A DNA stretch of 64,000 bases. Origin: Chiayiivirga flava (GTDB taxonomy: Bacteria > Pseudomonadota > Gammaproteobacteria > Xanthomonadales > Xanthomonadaceae). Position numbers and translations under genes: made by a program. The notes beneath the pieces were generated by a model. It searched no databases. It was not told where the DNA came from and saw only the letters and a program-made list of their open reading frames with translations. Of this stretch, positions 18,541-26,352 are shown piece by piece (position 1 is the stretch's first letter; each line of letters begins with the position of its first letter). The DNA is taken from NCBI RefSeq assembly GCF_014202825.1, contig NZ_JACHHP010000007.1, forward strand, positions 1 through 64,000, given 5' to 3'.

Positions 18541-19293
18541 TCAGGCGCACCACAACACATCGAGCGTGTCGGCGAACGCGGCGCGCACCGGATACTGCGC
18601 GACGGGGCCGGGCGCCGCGGCGCGCGCGAGCACCTCGCGCTTGGTGTCGCCGCGCAGCAGCAGCAGGCGCTGGCGCGCGGCGGCAAGACCTGCGGCGGTG
18701 AGCGAGATGCGCAGCGGCAGCGTGCCGGCGCCGGGGCAGCCGTGCGCATCGATGGCGGCGTAGGGCAGGGGCGTGGCGAGAGCGTGGTCGACGCCGCGCG
18801 CGCCGGGAAACAGCGAGGCGGTGTGGCCGTCGTCGCCCATGCCGAGCACGGCGATCGCGGGGACGAGGCCCTGCTCGCGCCAGCGCGCATTGGCGGCGTC
18901 GACGGCCGCGGTCATTGCGTCTGCGGTGTCTTCGGCCGGATCGATCGCCGGCACCAGCGGAAGGAAACGCGCGGCCGCGGCGCGCCCGTGCAGCAAGGTC
19001 TCGCGTGCCAGGCGGGCGTTGCTGGCGGCGTCGTCGGCCGGCACCCAGCGATCGTCGACCAGCGACACGTCGACCCGCGACCAGTCCAGTGCCACGTCCG
19101 CCAGCGCGCGATGCACCGGCCCGGGCGTGCCGCCACCGGAAAGCAGCAGCAGTGCGCGCGGCTGCGCGTCCAGGTCGCGCGCCAGCGCGCCGGCGATGGT
19201 GTCGACTGCGGTCTGGATCCAGTGCGCCGCATCGTCGGCGCTGCGCCAGTCGATGCGGGCGTCGAGATGGGCGTTGTCGGGCACGGTCGGCAT
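18541..19293 (-). CDS. pgl: 6-phosphogluconolactonase
   Basis: This enzyme hydrolyses 6-phosphogluconolactone to 6-phosphogluconate in the cytoplasm. The 250-residue protein has the NagB/Pgl fold: LLLLSGGGTPGPVHRALAD, VDVSLVDDRWVP and AVLGMGDDGHTASLFPGA, the last being the catalytic loop with the conserved Asp and His. The start ATG overlaps the glk stop codon as TGATG, so the two are translationally coupled. It supplies the substrate of the next gene, edd. Ending in LWCA, it has normal length for the family. Confidence 0.94.
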   Translation of the reverse strand: MPTVPDNAHLDARIDWRSADDAAHWIQTAVDTIAGALARDLDAQPRALLLLSGGGTPGPVHRALADVALDWSRVDVSLVDDRWVPADDAASNARLARETLLHGRAAAARFLPLVPAIDPAEDTADAMTAAVDAANARWREQGLVPAIAVLGMGDDGHTASLFPGARGVDHALATPLPYAAIDAHGCPGAGTLPLRISLTAAGLAAARQRLLLLRGDTKREVLARAAAPGPVAQYPVRAAFADTLDVLWCA

Positions 19294-20330
19294 CAGGGGG
19301 CGATCTCCTCGTCGACGGGCACGGGACGGGCCTGCCGGGGCAACGGCGCGTGCCCGGCGTCGAGCATCGACTGCACCGCCGCGCCGAGCAAGGCCGGGTG
19401 GGGATGCACCACCGCGCGCACCGGCACGCGGCGCATCGCGTCGGCGAACCGTCCCTTGTCCTCGAAGCGCGTGCGGAAGCCCGGCGCGCGCAGCCACGGC
19501 AGCAGGTGCGGCACGAGGCCGCCGGCAATCCACGCGCCGTGCCAGGCGCCGTAGCCGAGCACGAAATCGCCGGCGGTGGCGCCGAGGATGCCGCAGAACA
19601 CTTCCAGCGTGCGACGGTGGCGCGGTTCGGTGGCCGCGGCGATCGTGTCGGGCGCGTCGGCGCCGTTCGAGCGGCCCTCGATCTCCACCAGCGCCGCTTC
19701 CAGATTCACCAGCCCCTGCCCGCACAGCAGGCGCTCGACCGACACCCGGCCGAAGCGCCGCTGCAGCACCTTGAGCACCTCGATCTCCAGCGCATTGCAC
19801 GGCGCGACGCCGATATGCCCGCCCTCGGTCTGCAGCGCGAACATGCGGCCCTCGCGCAGCAGCAGCGCGCCGACGCCCAGGCCCGTGCCGGGTCCGAGCA
19901 CGGCGAAGGTCTGCGACGGCTCGCTGCCGAGCGTCGCCGCGGGCGGCGCGCCGAGTGCGACGCTGTCGTGCGGCGCGAGCAGCGGAAGGCACAGGCTCAT
20001 CGCGGCGAAATCGTTGATCGCACGGTGGCTTGCGAGTCCGAGCGCGCGGCGCGTCTGCGCGAACGAGATCGTCCAGGGGTGATTGGTCAGACGCGCGTCG
20101 TCGCCGTCGAGCCGCCCGGCGACGGCGAACACGGCGTGTTGCGGACGGGCATCGATGTCCAGCTCGCGCAGGTAGGTCGCGGCGGCATCGGCGAGCGTGT
20201 CGAATTGCACCACGAGCATCGAACGCACGCTGTCGGCGTCGAGCGGTTGCCGCGCGTTCGGCCACGCGAGTCCGAAGCGGACATTGGTGCCTCCGACCTC
20301 GGCCAGCAACGTGGGTGCCGAGGCGGTCAT
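19293..20330 (-). CDS. glk: Glucokinase (Glk, ROK-unrelated bacterial type)
   Basis: This enzyme phosphorylates glucose to glucose-6-phosphate with ATP. The 345-residue protein matches the proteobacterial Glk family: LLAEVGGTNVRFGLAW at the N-terminus (phosphate loop), INDFAAM, VLGPGTGLGVGALL and TEGGHIGVAP with the sugar-binding Glu-His, then WIAGGLVPHLLPWL. The frame runs far upstream, but MTASAPTLLAEVGGTN is the family start. It follows the beta-glucosidase by 176 nt and overlaps pgl. It should capture glucose released inside the cell and feed it into the Entner-Doudoroff route. Confidence 0.93.
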   Translation of the reverse strand: MTASAPTLLAEVGGTNVRFGLAWPNARQPLDADSVRSMLVVQFDTLADAAATYLRELDIDARPQHAVFAVAGRLDGDDARLTNHPWTISFAQTRRALGLASHRAINDFAAMSLCLPLLAPHDSVALGAPPAATLGSEPSQTFAVLGPGTGLGVGALLLREGRMFALQTEGGHIGVAPCNALEIEVLKVLQRRFGRVSVERLLCGQGLVNLEAALVEIEGRSNGADAPDTIAAATEPRHRRTLEVFCGILGATAGDFVLGYGAWHGAWIAGGLVPHLLPWLRAPGFRTRFEDKGRFADAMRRVPVRAVVHPHPALLGAAVQSMLDAGHAPLPRQARPVPVDEEIAP

Positions 20331-20506
20331 CGCGCGTTGCGCCGCGGGTCGACGCGATCGCGGCCCGCGCAAGCGGCGTCGCGGAGTCCAGCCCGATGCA
20401 AGACCATGCCCAACTCCCCGATCGTCGGCTTCCGTCGCCGCAGTGTTGCACGTGCCGGCGAAAGAACCCGTTATGCGAGGCCGTCGCGCGCCCCCGCGCG
20501 TCTGCG

Positions 20507-21859
20507 TCACGCGTCCAGCACGCCACCGTTGCTGGCGATGATGCGCGAATACAGTTTCGCGCTGGCCTTGGGCGTGCGTTCGAGCGTTTCGAAATTCACG
20601 TGCACCATGCCGAAGCGCTTGGAGAAACCGAGCGACCACTCCAGGTTGTCCAGCAGCGACCAGCCGTAATAGCCGCGCACGTCCACACCCTGGCCGATGG
20701 CGGCACGCACGGCGTTGAGATGCTTCTTCAGGTAGTCCACGCGCAGCGGATCGTCGATCACGCCGTCGTGCGCCTTGGGCGGATCGTAGAACGCCGAGCC
20801 GTTTTCGGTGATGTAGATCGGCAGGTCGCCGTAGTGCTGCTTCATCCACACCAGCGTGTCGGTGAGCCCCTGCGGGAACACCTCCCAGCCGGTTTCGGTG
20901 TAGGTCGCCTGGGTCTGCTTCACCGGCGAGCCCCACAGCGGCCACGCCTGCGGATCGTGCTTCACCACGTTGCGGGTGTAGTAGTTGAGGCCGAGGAAAT
21001 CGATCGGCTGCCGGATGAGGTCGTAGTCTTCCTGCGGCCAGTCCGGCCACGCATCGCCGAAGATCTCCTGCATCTCGGGCGGGTAGCGGCCGTGGATCGC
21101 CGGCTCGAGGTACTGGCGGTTCATGTAGGCCTCGGCGCGTTTGGTGGCGGCGAGATCCTCGGGCGATTGCGAGGCCGGATACTTCGGTTCGATGTTCACC
21201 ACCAGGCCGATGCGATGCTTGCCTTCGGCGCGGTAGGCCTGCACCGCGCGGCCGTGCGAGCGCATCAGATGGTGCGAGGCGATCGGCGCCTCGTAGAAAT
21301 TGCGGTGCCCCGGCGCGAGCGCACCGTGCAGGTAGCCGCCGTCGGTCACGACCCACGGTTCGTTGAGCGTGGCCCACATCTTCACGCGGCCGTCGAGCTT
21401 GCGGTACATCACGCTGGCGTAATCGGCGAACCAGTCGGCGATGTCCGGATTGAGCCAGCCGCCGCGGTCGTCGAGCGCGGCGGGCAGATCCCAGTGGAAC
21501 AGCGTGGCGTTCGGTTCGATGCCGTTGCCGAGCAGTTCGTCGACCAGGCGCGAGTAGAAATCCAGGCCCTTCTCGTTGACCCGCCCGCGCCCCTCGGGCA
21601 GCACGCGGCTCCACGAGATGCTGAAGCGGTAGCTCTGCAGCCCGAGCGCGCGCATCAGCGCCACGTCGTCCTTGTAGCGGCGGTAGTGGTCGCAGGCCAC
21701 ATCGCCGGTGTCGCCGCCCACCATCATCTTCGGGGTGTGCGCGAAGCGCTGCCAGATGCTCGGACCGGCGCCGTCGGCCAGTGGCGAGCCTTCGATCTGG
21801 TACGCGGACGTGGCGGCTCCCCAGAGGAAATCGGACGGAAACGGCGGCAGTGGCTTCAT
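20507..21859 (-). CDS. GH1 beta-glucosidase
   Basis: The 450-residue GH1 enzyme has no signal peptide, so it is cytoplasmic. The N-terminal signature FLWGAATSAYQIEGS, acid/base Glu167 in TLNEPW and nucleophile Glu352 in YITENGS are all present, along with the W-S-L-L-D-N-L-E-W motif near the end. Family members hydrolyse cello-, sophoro- or laminari-oligosaccharides to glucose from the non-reducing end. It is the first gene of the minus-strand run leading to glk, pgl and edd. A LacI-type operator lies 24 nt upstream of its start, so it is probably induced by imported oligosaccharide. Linkage preference cannot be read from the sequence. Confidence 0.95.
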   Translation of the reverse strand: MKPLPPFPSDFLWGAATSAYQIEGSPLADGAGPSIWQRFAHTPKMMVGGDTGDVACDHYRRYKDDVALMRALGLQSYRFSISWSRVLPEGRGRVNEKGLDFYSRLVDELLGNGIEPNATLFHWDLPAALDDRGGWLNPDIADWFADYASVMYRKLDGRVKMWATLNEPWVVTDGGYLHGALAPGHRNFYEAPIASHHLMRSHGRAVQAYRAEGKHRIGLVVNIEPKYPASQSPEDLAATKRAEAYMNRQYLEPAIHGRYPPEMQEIFGDAWPDWPQEDYDLIRQPIDFLGLNYYTRNVVKHDPQAWPLWGSPVKQTQATYTETGWEVFPQGLTDTLVWMKQHYGDLPIYITENGSAFYDPPKAHDGVIDDPLRVDYLKKHLNAVRAAIGQGVDVRGYYGWSLLDNLEWSLGFSKRFGMVHVNFETLERTPKASAKLYSRIIASNGGVLDA

Positions 21860-21883
21860 CGATCGGGTCTTGTGGCAGGGGGT

Positions 21884-21898
21884 TGGAAACGTTTACAT
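21884..21898. promoter_or_regulatory. LacI-family operator in the divergent bgl / ABC ATPase promoter
   Basis: TGGAAACGTTTACAT is identical to the 15 bases at 1471-1485, before the LacI-family regulator gene. It lies 24 nt before the beta-glucosidase start (minus strand) and 128 nt before the ABC ATPase start (plus strand), so one bound dimer could repress both directions. Confidence 0.8.
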
Positions 21899-21938
21899 GG
21901 CAGAATACCGTGCCCGCCGGCGGTTTGCAGCAGGTATC

Positions 21939-21954
21939 GATGCTGCATCGCGGC
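21939..21954 (+). repeat. 16-nt motif shared with the lacI promoter region (copy 2)
   Basis: GATGCTGCATCGCGGC is identical to 1441-1456. Read toward the beta-glucosidase, the order is motif, operator, gene, the same as before the LacI gene. Two exact matches of 16 bases next to two exact operators are unlikely to be chance. Confidence 0.5.
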
Positions 21955-22026
21955 AGGTGCGGCGCGTCCGTGCCGCGATACTTCGACCGGCGGCGAAAAG
22001 CCCACCCACATTCCGCAGGACACGCG

Positions 22027-23112
22027 ATGGCGAGTGTTCGATTCGACAAGGTGCACAAGCGCTACGACAACGGCCACGTGGCCGTGCACGCGGCCGACTT
22101 CGAGGTGGCCGACGGCGAACTGCTGGTGCTGGTGGGGCCGTCGGGGTGCGGCAAGTCGACCCTGCTGCGGATGATCGCCGGGCTCGAATCGATCACCTCC
22201 GGCACGCTCTCGATCGACGGCCGCGTGGTCAACGACGTGGCGCCCAAGCACCGCGACATCGCGATGGTGTTCCAGAACTACGCGCTGTATCCGCACATGA
22301 CGGTGGCCGAGAACCTCGCGTTCGGGCTGAAACTGCGCAACATGCCGAAGGCGCAGATCCAGGCGCGCATCGCGCAGGCCTCGCAGATGCTCGGGCTCGA
22401 CGCGATGCTGCAGCGCCAGCCGAAGGAACTGTCCGGCGGCCAGCGCCAGCGCGTGGCGCTGGGCCGCGCACTGGTGCGCGAGCCGAAGGTGTTCCTGCTC
22501 GACGAGCCGCTCTCCAACCTCGACGCCAAGCTGCGCCTGACCATGCGCACCGAGATCGCGCGCCTGCATCGCACGCTCGGCACCACCATGATTTACGTGA
22601 CGCACGACCAGATCGAGGCGATGACGCTCGGGCAGCGCATCGTGGTGCTGCGCGATGGACAGATCCAGCAGATCGACACGCCGATGGCGCTGTACGAACG
22701 TCCCGCCAACGTCTTCGTGGCTGGCTTCCTCGGCAGCCCCGCGATGAACTTCCTGCGCGGACGCGTCGGTGCGGACGGCGTGTTCGACAGCGATGCCGGC
22801 ACGATCGCGCTCGGGGACGTTGCTCGCCTGCCGGCGGGCGTGGCACCGGGGCGCGAACTCGTGCTCGGTCTGCGCCCCGAACATCTGCAGCTCGAATCCG
22901 GCGCCGATACGCGCGCCAGGATCGATGCGGTGCTCGAAACCGTCGAGCCGCTCGGCAACGAGATGTTCCTCAACCTGCGCCTGGGCGGCAACGAACTCGT
23001 CGCCCGCGTGCCGCCGGCCACGCTGCCCGAGCCGGGCGCCGCGCTGCGCCTGTTCTTCGACCCCGCGCGCCTGCACGCGTTCGACGCCGCCACCGAAACG
23101 AGGATTGCCTGA
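22027..23112 (+). CDS. Sugar ABC importer ATPase (UgpC/MsmX/MalK type)
   Basis: This 361-residue ATPase energises family 1 carbohydrate importers. It has Walker A GPSGCGKST (residues 37-45), FQNYALYPHMTV (Q-loop region), signature LSGGQRQRVALGRAL, Walker B VFLLDEPLSNLDAK and the His switch VTHDQ. A C-terminal OB/TOBE regulatory domain follows (GLRPEHLQLESGAD). The start at ATG 22027 gives the family N-terminus MASVRFDKVHKRY. No permeases adjoin it, while the binding protein and permeases at 7375-10373 lack an ATPase, and the two loci share an operator. It is probably their ATPase, and possibly shared with other importers, as MsmX is in Bacillus. Confidence 0.92.
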   Translation: MASVRFDKVHKRYDNGHVAVHAADFEVADGELLVLVGPSGCGKSTLLRMIAGLESITSGTLSIDGRVVNDVAPKHRDIAMVFQNYALYPHMTVAENLAFGLKLRNMPKAQIQARIAQASQMLGLDAMLQRQPKELSGGQRQRVALGRALVREPKVFLLDEPLSNLDAKLRLTMRTEIARLHRTLGTTMIYVTHDQIEAMTLGQRIVVLRDGQIQQIDTPMALYERPANVFVAGFLGSPAMNFLRGRVGADGVFDSDAGTIALGDVARLPAGVAPGRELVLGLRPEHLQLESGADTRARIDAVLETVEPLGNEMFLNLRLGGNELVARVPPATLPEPGAALRLFFDPARLHAFDAATETRIA

Positions 23113-23777
23113 TGCGCCGGATGCTGCTTGTGCTTGTCGCGCTGCTGGCGCACGTGCCGTTCTTGCAGCCGGCCGCCGCACAGGCGCCGGCGGACCCGTG
23201 GGCGGCCGACATCGCCGCGTTCGAGGCGCAGGACGCGGCCAAGCCGCCGTCGCGCGGCGGCGTGGTGTTCGTCGGCAGTTCGTCGATCCGGTTCTGGACC
23301 ACGCTGGCGCAGGATTTCCCCGGCATCGACGTGGTCAACCGCGGCTTCGGCGGCTCGGAAATCCGCGACGCCACGCGCCACGCCAGCCGCCTCGTCGCCC
23401 CGCACGCCCCGCGCCTCGTGCTGCTCTACGCCGGCGACAACGACCTGATGAACGGCCGCACCCCGCGCCAGGTAGAGAAGGACTTCGTCGCCTTCGTCAA
23501 ACGCGTGCGACAGCTGACACCCGACGCGCGCATCGCCTTCATCGCGATCAAGCCGAGCCCGGCACGCGCGCAACTGCTCGACGCCATGCGCAACACCAAC
23601 CGCCGCATCGAACGCGCCGCCGCCACGCTCAAGGGCGTGGACTTCATCGACGTGTTCACCCCGATGCTGGACGCCGACGGCGAGCCGCGCGCCGATCTCT
23701 TCGTCGAGGACAGATTGCATCTCAATGCCGAGGGTTACCGACTGTGGACGCGGCTGATCGCGCCGTATCTGCGCTGA
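23112..23777 (+). CDS. SGNH/GDSL-family hydrolase, exported
   Basis: This 221-residue protein has a signal peptide ending near PAAAQ. Block I is VVFVGSSSIRFW (catalytic Ser), block II VVNRGFGGSEIRD, block III YAGDNDL and block V DRLHLNAEGY (catalytic Asp and His). SGNH hydrolases remove acetyl or other acyl groups from sugars, lipids or peptides. Its start overlaps the ATPase stop (TGATG), so the two genes are translationally coupled. A periplasmic deacylase acting on a substituted glucan would fit, but the substrate is an inference from position only. Confidence 0.88.
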   Translation: MRRMLLVLVALLAHVPFLQPAAAQAPADPWAADIAAFEAQDAAKPPSRGGVVFVGSSSIRFWTTLAQDFPGIDVVNRGFGGSEIRDATRHASRLVAPHAPRLVLLYAGDNDLMNGRTPRQVEKDFVAFVKRVRQLTPDARIAFIAIKPSPARAQLLDAMRNTNRRIERAAATLKGVDFIDVFTPMLDADGEPRADLFVEDRLHLNAEGYRLWTRLIAPYLR

Positions 23778-23837
23778 TCTGCGCGTCACTGCCGTGCGCG
23801 GTGCCACGCTCTTGATGCCCAACCGTTGCCGGGCAAA

Positions 23838-25211
23838 CTACTGCTCGAAACCGTCGCCGAAGAGTGCGCCGTCGCTGAGCCGCGTGACCAAGATGTCGAT
23901 GCCGTTGAGATCGCTGACATCGCGCCAGCCTGCCAGGATCGTCTTCCCGTTCTGCCACAGCATCGAAGTCGCAACCTGCGGCAGCCCGTCGGCGAGGGCA
24001 GCGTACCCCTGCTGACCCGGGAGATCGGGGCCGTAGTCCGGGTCCGGTGATCCGCCGACGCCAAGACGCATCGTGAATGCGCGTTGATACCCGTCCTGCA
24101 CCGCATACCCGCCCAGGAGGATCTTTCCGTCTGCAAGCGTTTCGACGGCAGTGGCATAGATTGCGCATTTGCCAACGTAGAGCATGCACGGGTCGTAGTT
24201 CATCGGGGAGCCTTCGTTGAACGTGGGCAGGAGTTGACCCTGTCTCGTCACGACGGCGACGGTCGGACGCGTCGCATCGGGATCGTTCGCGCTGACACCG
24301 GCCACGACGAGATGGCCCTCGGCGTCGAGCGTCAGGGCGGTCGACACGCTGTGGCTGGATGTCGAGGTGAAGATAAGCGGGGTGCCGTTGTTGAACTCGT
24401 CATCGACTTCGCCCGAATCCGGATCGACGATCGCGGCGAAGAAGTCGAAACTTCCGTTCAGGAAGATGATGCCAGCGAGTGCCAGCCTGCCGTCGTCGGT
24501 CATGAGTGTGTCGGACACGAAATTGTACTTGTCCCCGAACAGCTCGATGCTCGATGTTTGCCCAAAAGGAACGACGTCACCGCCGGATGTCAGACGGGCG
24601 AGGTGAATGGCGAGGCTGCTGTGGTTGAGTGCGACCCGGATCCGGTCACCGTCCGGGACGATCGTCACGTCGTGCATCGGGGCATCGGTCGGTTCGCCAG
24701 GAATCTGGGAATCCGAAATCGCCATATCGTCCAGCACCTGGCAGCCGGGGGTGGCGAGCGAGCCGAATCGTCCGATGTCGAGTTCGCCGGTGGCGTCGAA
24801 CCTGCATACGACCGGCCAGCGAAATTTCATGTCGTATCCGGCCACGACGAGTTCTCCGCCGGCATCCACGTAAGCGTCTGTCGGATACAGCACGCCGCCG
24901 CCTTCGAAAAGGTTTCCCAGACAACGGTGGCCATCGTCCCCGTAGCTCGTGTCGATCTCCCCATCGGGCAGCAGGCGCGCCAGGGCAAGGCAGGGATTTT
25001 CCCCGCTGAGCGATTGCCCGATGGTGTAGAGACGTCGTTGCTGATCGGAAACGAGCAGAGATGCCGTGTCGACGTCGCCGGTGCCGGGAGCCACCGTCAA
25101 GGTGGTTGCGCCATCGTTGCCGAACGACGGGTCAGGCTGCCAAGTTGGCGGCGCGGCGCTGACGGTCGAGACGGAAGTTGCAAACAATAATGCGGTGACA
25201 GGTGCGCGCAT
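23838..25211 (-). CDS. Exported delta-60 repeat protein with C-terminal DGFE motif
   Basis: This 457-residue exported protein has signal MRAPVTALLFATSVSTVSA. Start 25211 has GAGGG just upstream. The body consists of delta-60-type repeats, with recurring pieces such as DPSFGNDG, IDTSYGDDG, GHLVVAGVSA, DGKILLGGYA and GKTILAGWRD. These repeats probably fold as a beta-propeller-like surface protein. It ends ALFGDGFEQ; a terminal xDGFE is shared by many secreted proteins of Rhodanobacteraceae-like bacteria and may be a sorting tag (from general knowledge, not shown here). No enzymatic motif is visible and function is unknown. A fragment of a related repeat lies at 37272-37400. Confidence 0.8.
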   Translation of the reverse strand: MRAPVTALLFATSVSTVSAAPPTWQPDPSFGNDGATTLTVAPGTGDVDTASLLVSDQQRRLYTIGQSLSGENPCLALARLLPDGEIDTSYGDDGHRCLGNLFEGGGVLYPTDAYVDAGGELVVAGYDMKFRWPVVCRFDATGELDIGRFGSLATPGCQVLDDMAISDSQIPGEPTDAPMHDVTIVPDGDRIRVALNHSSLAIHLARLTSGGDVVPFGQTSSIELFGDKYNFVSDTLMTDDGRLALAGIIFLNGSFDFFAAIVDPDSGEVDDEFNNGTPLIFTSTSSHSVSTALTLDAEGHLVVAGVSANDPDATRPTVAVVTRQGQLLPTFNEGSPMNYDPCMLYVGKCAIYATAVETLADGKILLGGYAVQDGYQRAFTMRLGVGGSPDPDYGPDLPGQQGYAALADGLPQVATSMLWQNGKTILAGWRDVSDLNGIDILVTRLSDGALFGDGFEQ

Positions 25212-25782
25212 TGCGGGTCCCTCAAGTGGCCGAAGTTCCGGCTTCGGCTTTGGTGTCATGTACGCAGTCGGCAGGCTTCAGGGCGCAATGGATGGATGAC
25301 TGCCACCGCTCGTGCCGTCGGGGCGGTCTGCCATCCGAACTGCGTGCGCCAGACTTGGGGAACAACAGGCGTCGTCAGTCGCGGTTCCGTTCCGCCAGGA
25401 CAGCTCGTTGCCGGCGGCGCTGCCCGCAGTAAGGGTCTGGATCAGGGTTCGGCACCGCACCCGTCGCGTCGTCGTGGGGCGTTCGCCGGCACGACGATCC
25501 GGGTGGCACGCAGAGATCGGGTTGTCCCGCATGGGCACGTCTGACGTGGGCAACAGGCAGGCGCCGTCGCGCCGAAGAACGTCGCGTGGTCAATTGCGAC
25601 CGCGATCCACTCCGCCTGCCGCGCGGCACGCGCGTGCCAGAAACGCGTCGCGGGATTGCGAAATGCCTGATCCGTCGCGTTGCCGCGGCAGTTCACTTGC
25701 CGCAGCGGGCGCTCGGCTATTCTCTGTCGCCGGATTCCCTGCTCCGTGCCGCATGCCGCCGTTGTCCGCGTCCGCTTCCGCC
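25212..25782. other. 571-nt gene-free stretch
   Basis: This divergent intergenic region separates the delta-60 repeat gene from the heme oxygenase gene. Open frames here show no family resemblance and no strong hairpin was found. The only -10-like sequence near the heme oxygenase start is TATTCT at 25718-25723, without a convincing -35. It may hold decayed DNA or regulatory sites. Confidence 0.5.
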
Positions 25783-26352
25783 ATGTTGCCGACCACCGCG
25801 CGCCGGGCACTGCGCGCGGCGACGCGCGACGCACATGCGCGCGCCGAGGCCGCGCCGGCGATGGCCGCACTGCTGACAGGCACGCTCGATGCGCACCGGT
25901 ATCGCAGGCTGCTGGCGTCGCTGCATCGCCACTTCGTGCGCTGGGAGCGCGAGCGCGGCGCCTTCCTGCGCGGCGCCGGGACAGCCGCAGGCTGGTGTTA
26001 TGCCTCGCGCGCAGCGTTGCTGGCCGACGATCTGCAGATCCCGGCGCCGGCGCGGTCCGCGCTTCCCGATCCATGGCCGCGAGCCGAGCCCGCGCACGCG
26101 TGGGGCGAGCTTTACGTGATCGAAGGCTCCACCCTCGGCGCACGTCTCCTTGCACGGCGCCTGCGCGACATCCTGCCGGAGGCACCGCGCGCATACTTCT
26201 CGTTCGGCAGCGACGATCCTGCGCACTGGCCGCGCTTCGAACGCACGCTCGAACGCGCGCTCGCCGATCCTGCCACGCACGCTGCGGCCATCGACGGCGC
26301 ATCGCGCGCCTTTGCCGACATCACCCGCGCGCTGGAGCGCACCGACGCATGA
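25783..26352 (+). CDS. bphO: Heme oxygenase (BphO-type)
   Basis: The enzyme opens heme to biliverdin, the chromophore of bacteriophytochromes, releasing CO and iron. The 189-residue version starting at ATG 25783 begins MLPTTARRALRAATRDAHAR, with His18 as the proximal heme ligand. It also has WGELYVIEGSTLGARLLARR, the conserved distal helix region. An in-frame ATG at 25753 would add 10 residues; neither start has a good ribosome site, so the start is uncertain. Its stop overlaps the next start as ATGA, coupling chromophore synthesis to the photoreceptor. Length and context fit the bacterial HmuO/BphO family. Confidence 0.9.
   Translation: MLPTTARRALRAATRDAHARAEAAPAMAALLTGTLDAHRYRRLLASLHRHFVRWERERGAFLRGAGTAAGWCYASRAALLADDLQIPAPARSALPDPWPRAEPAHAWGELYVIEGSTLGARLLARRLRDILPEAPRAYFSFGSDDPAHWPRFERTLERALADPATHAAAIDGASRAFADITRALERTDA

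Noticed and set aside
16430-18763. Open frame of 777 codons on the plus strand opposite edd
   Set aside because: It mirrors the edd gene and its composition is that of a complementary frame.
25278-25553. 91-codon minus-strand frame upstream of bphO
   Set aside because: No ribosome site, no family pattern and no conserved context; looks like non-coding DNA.
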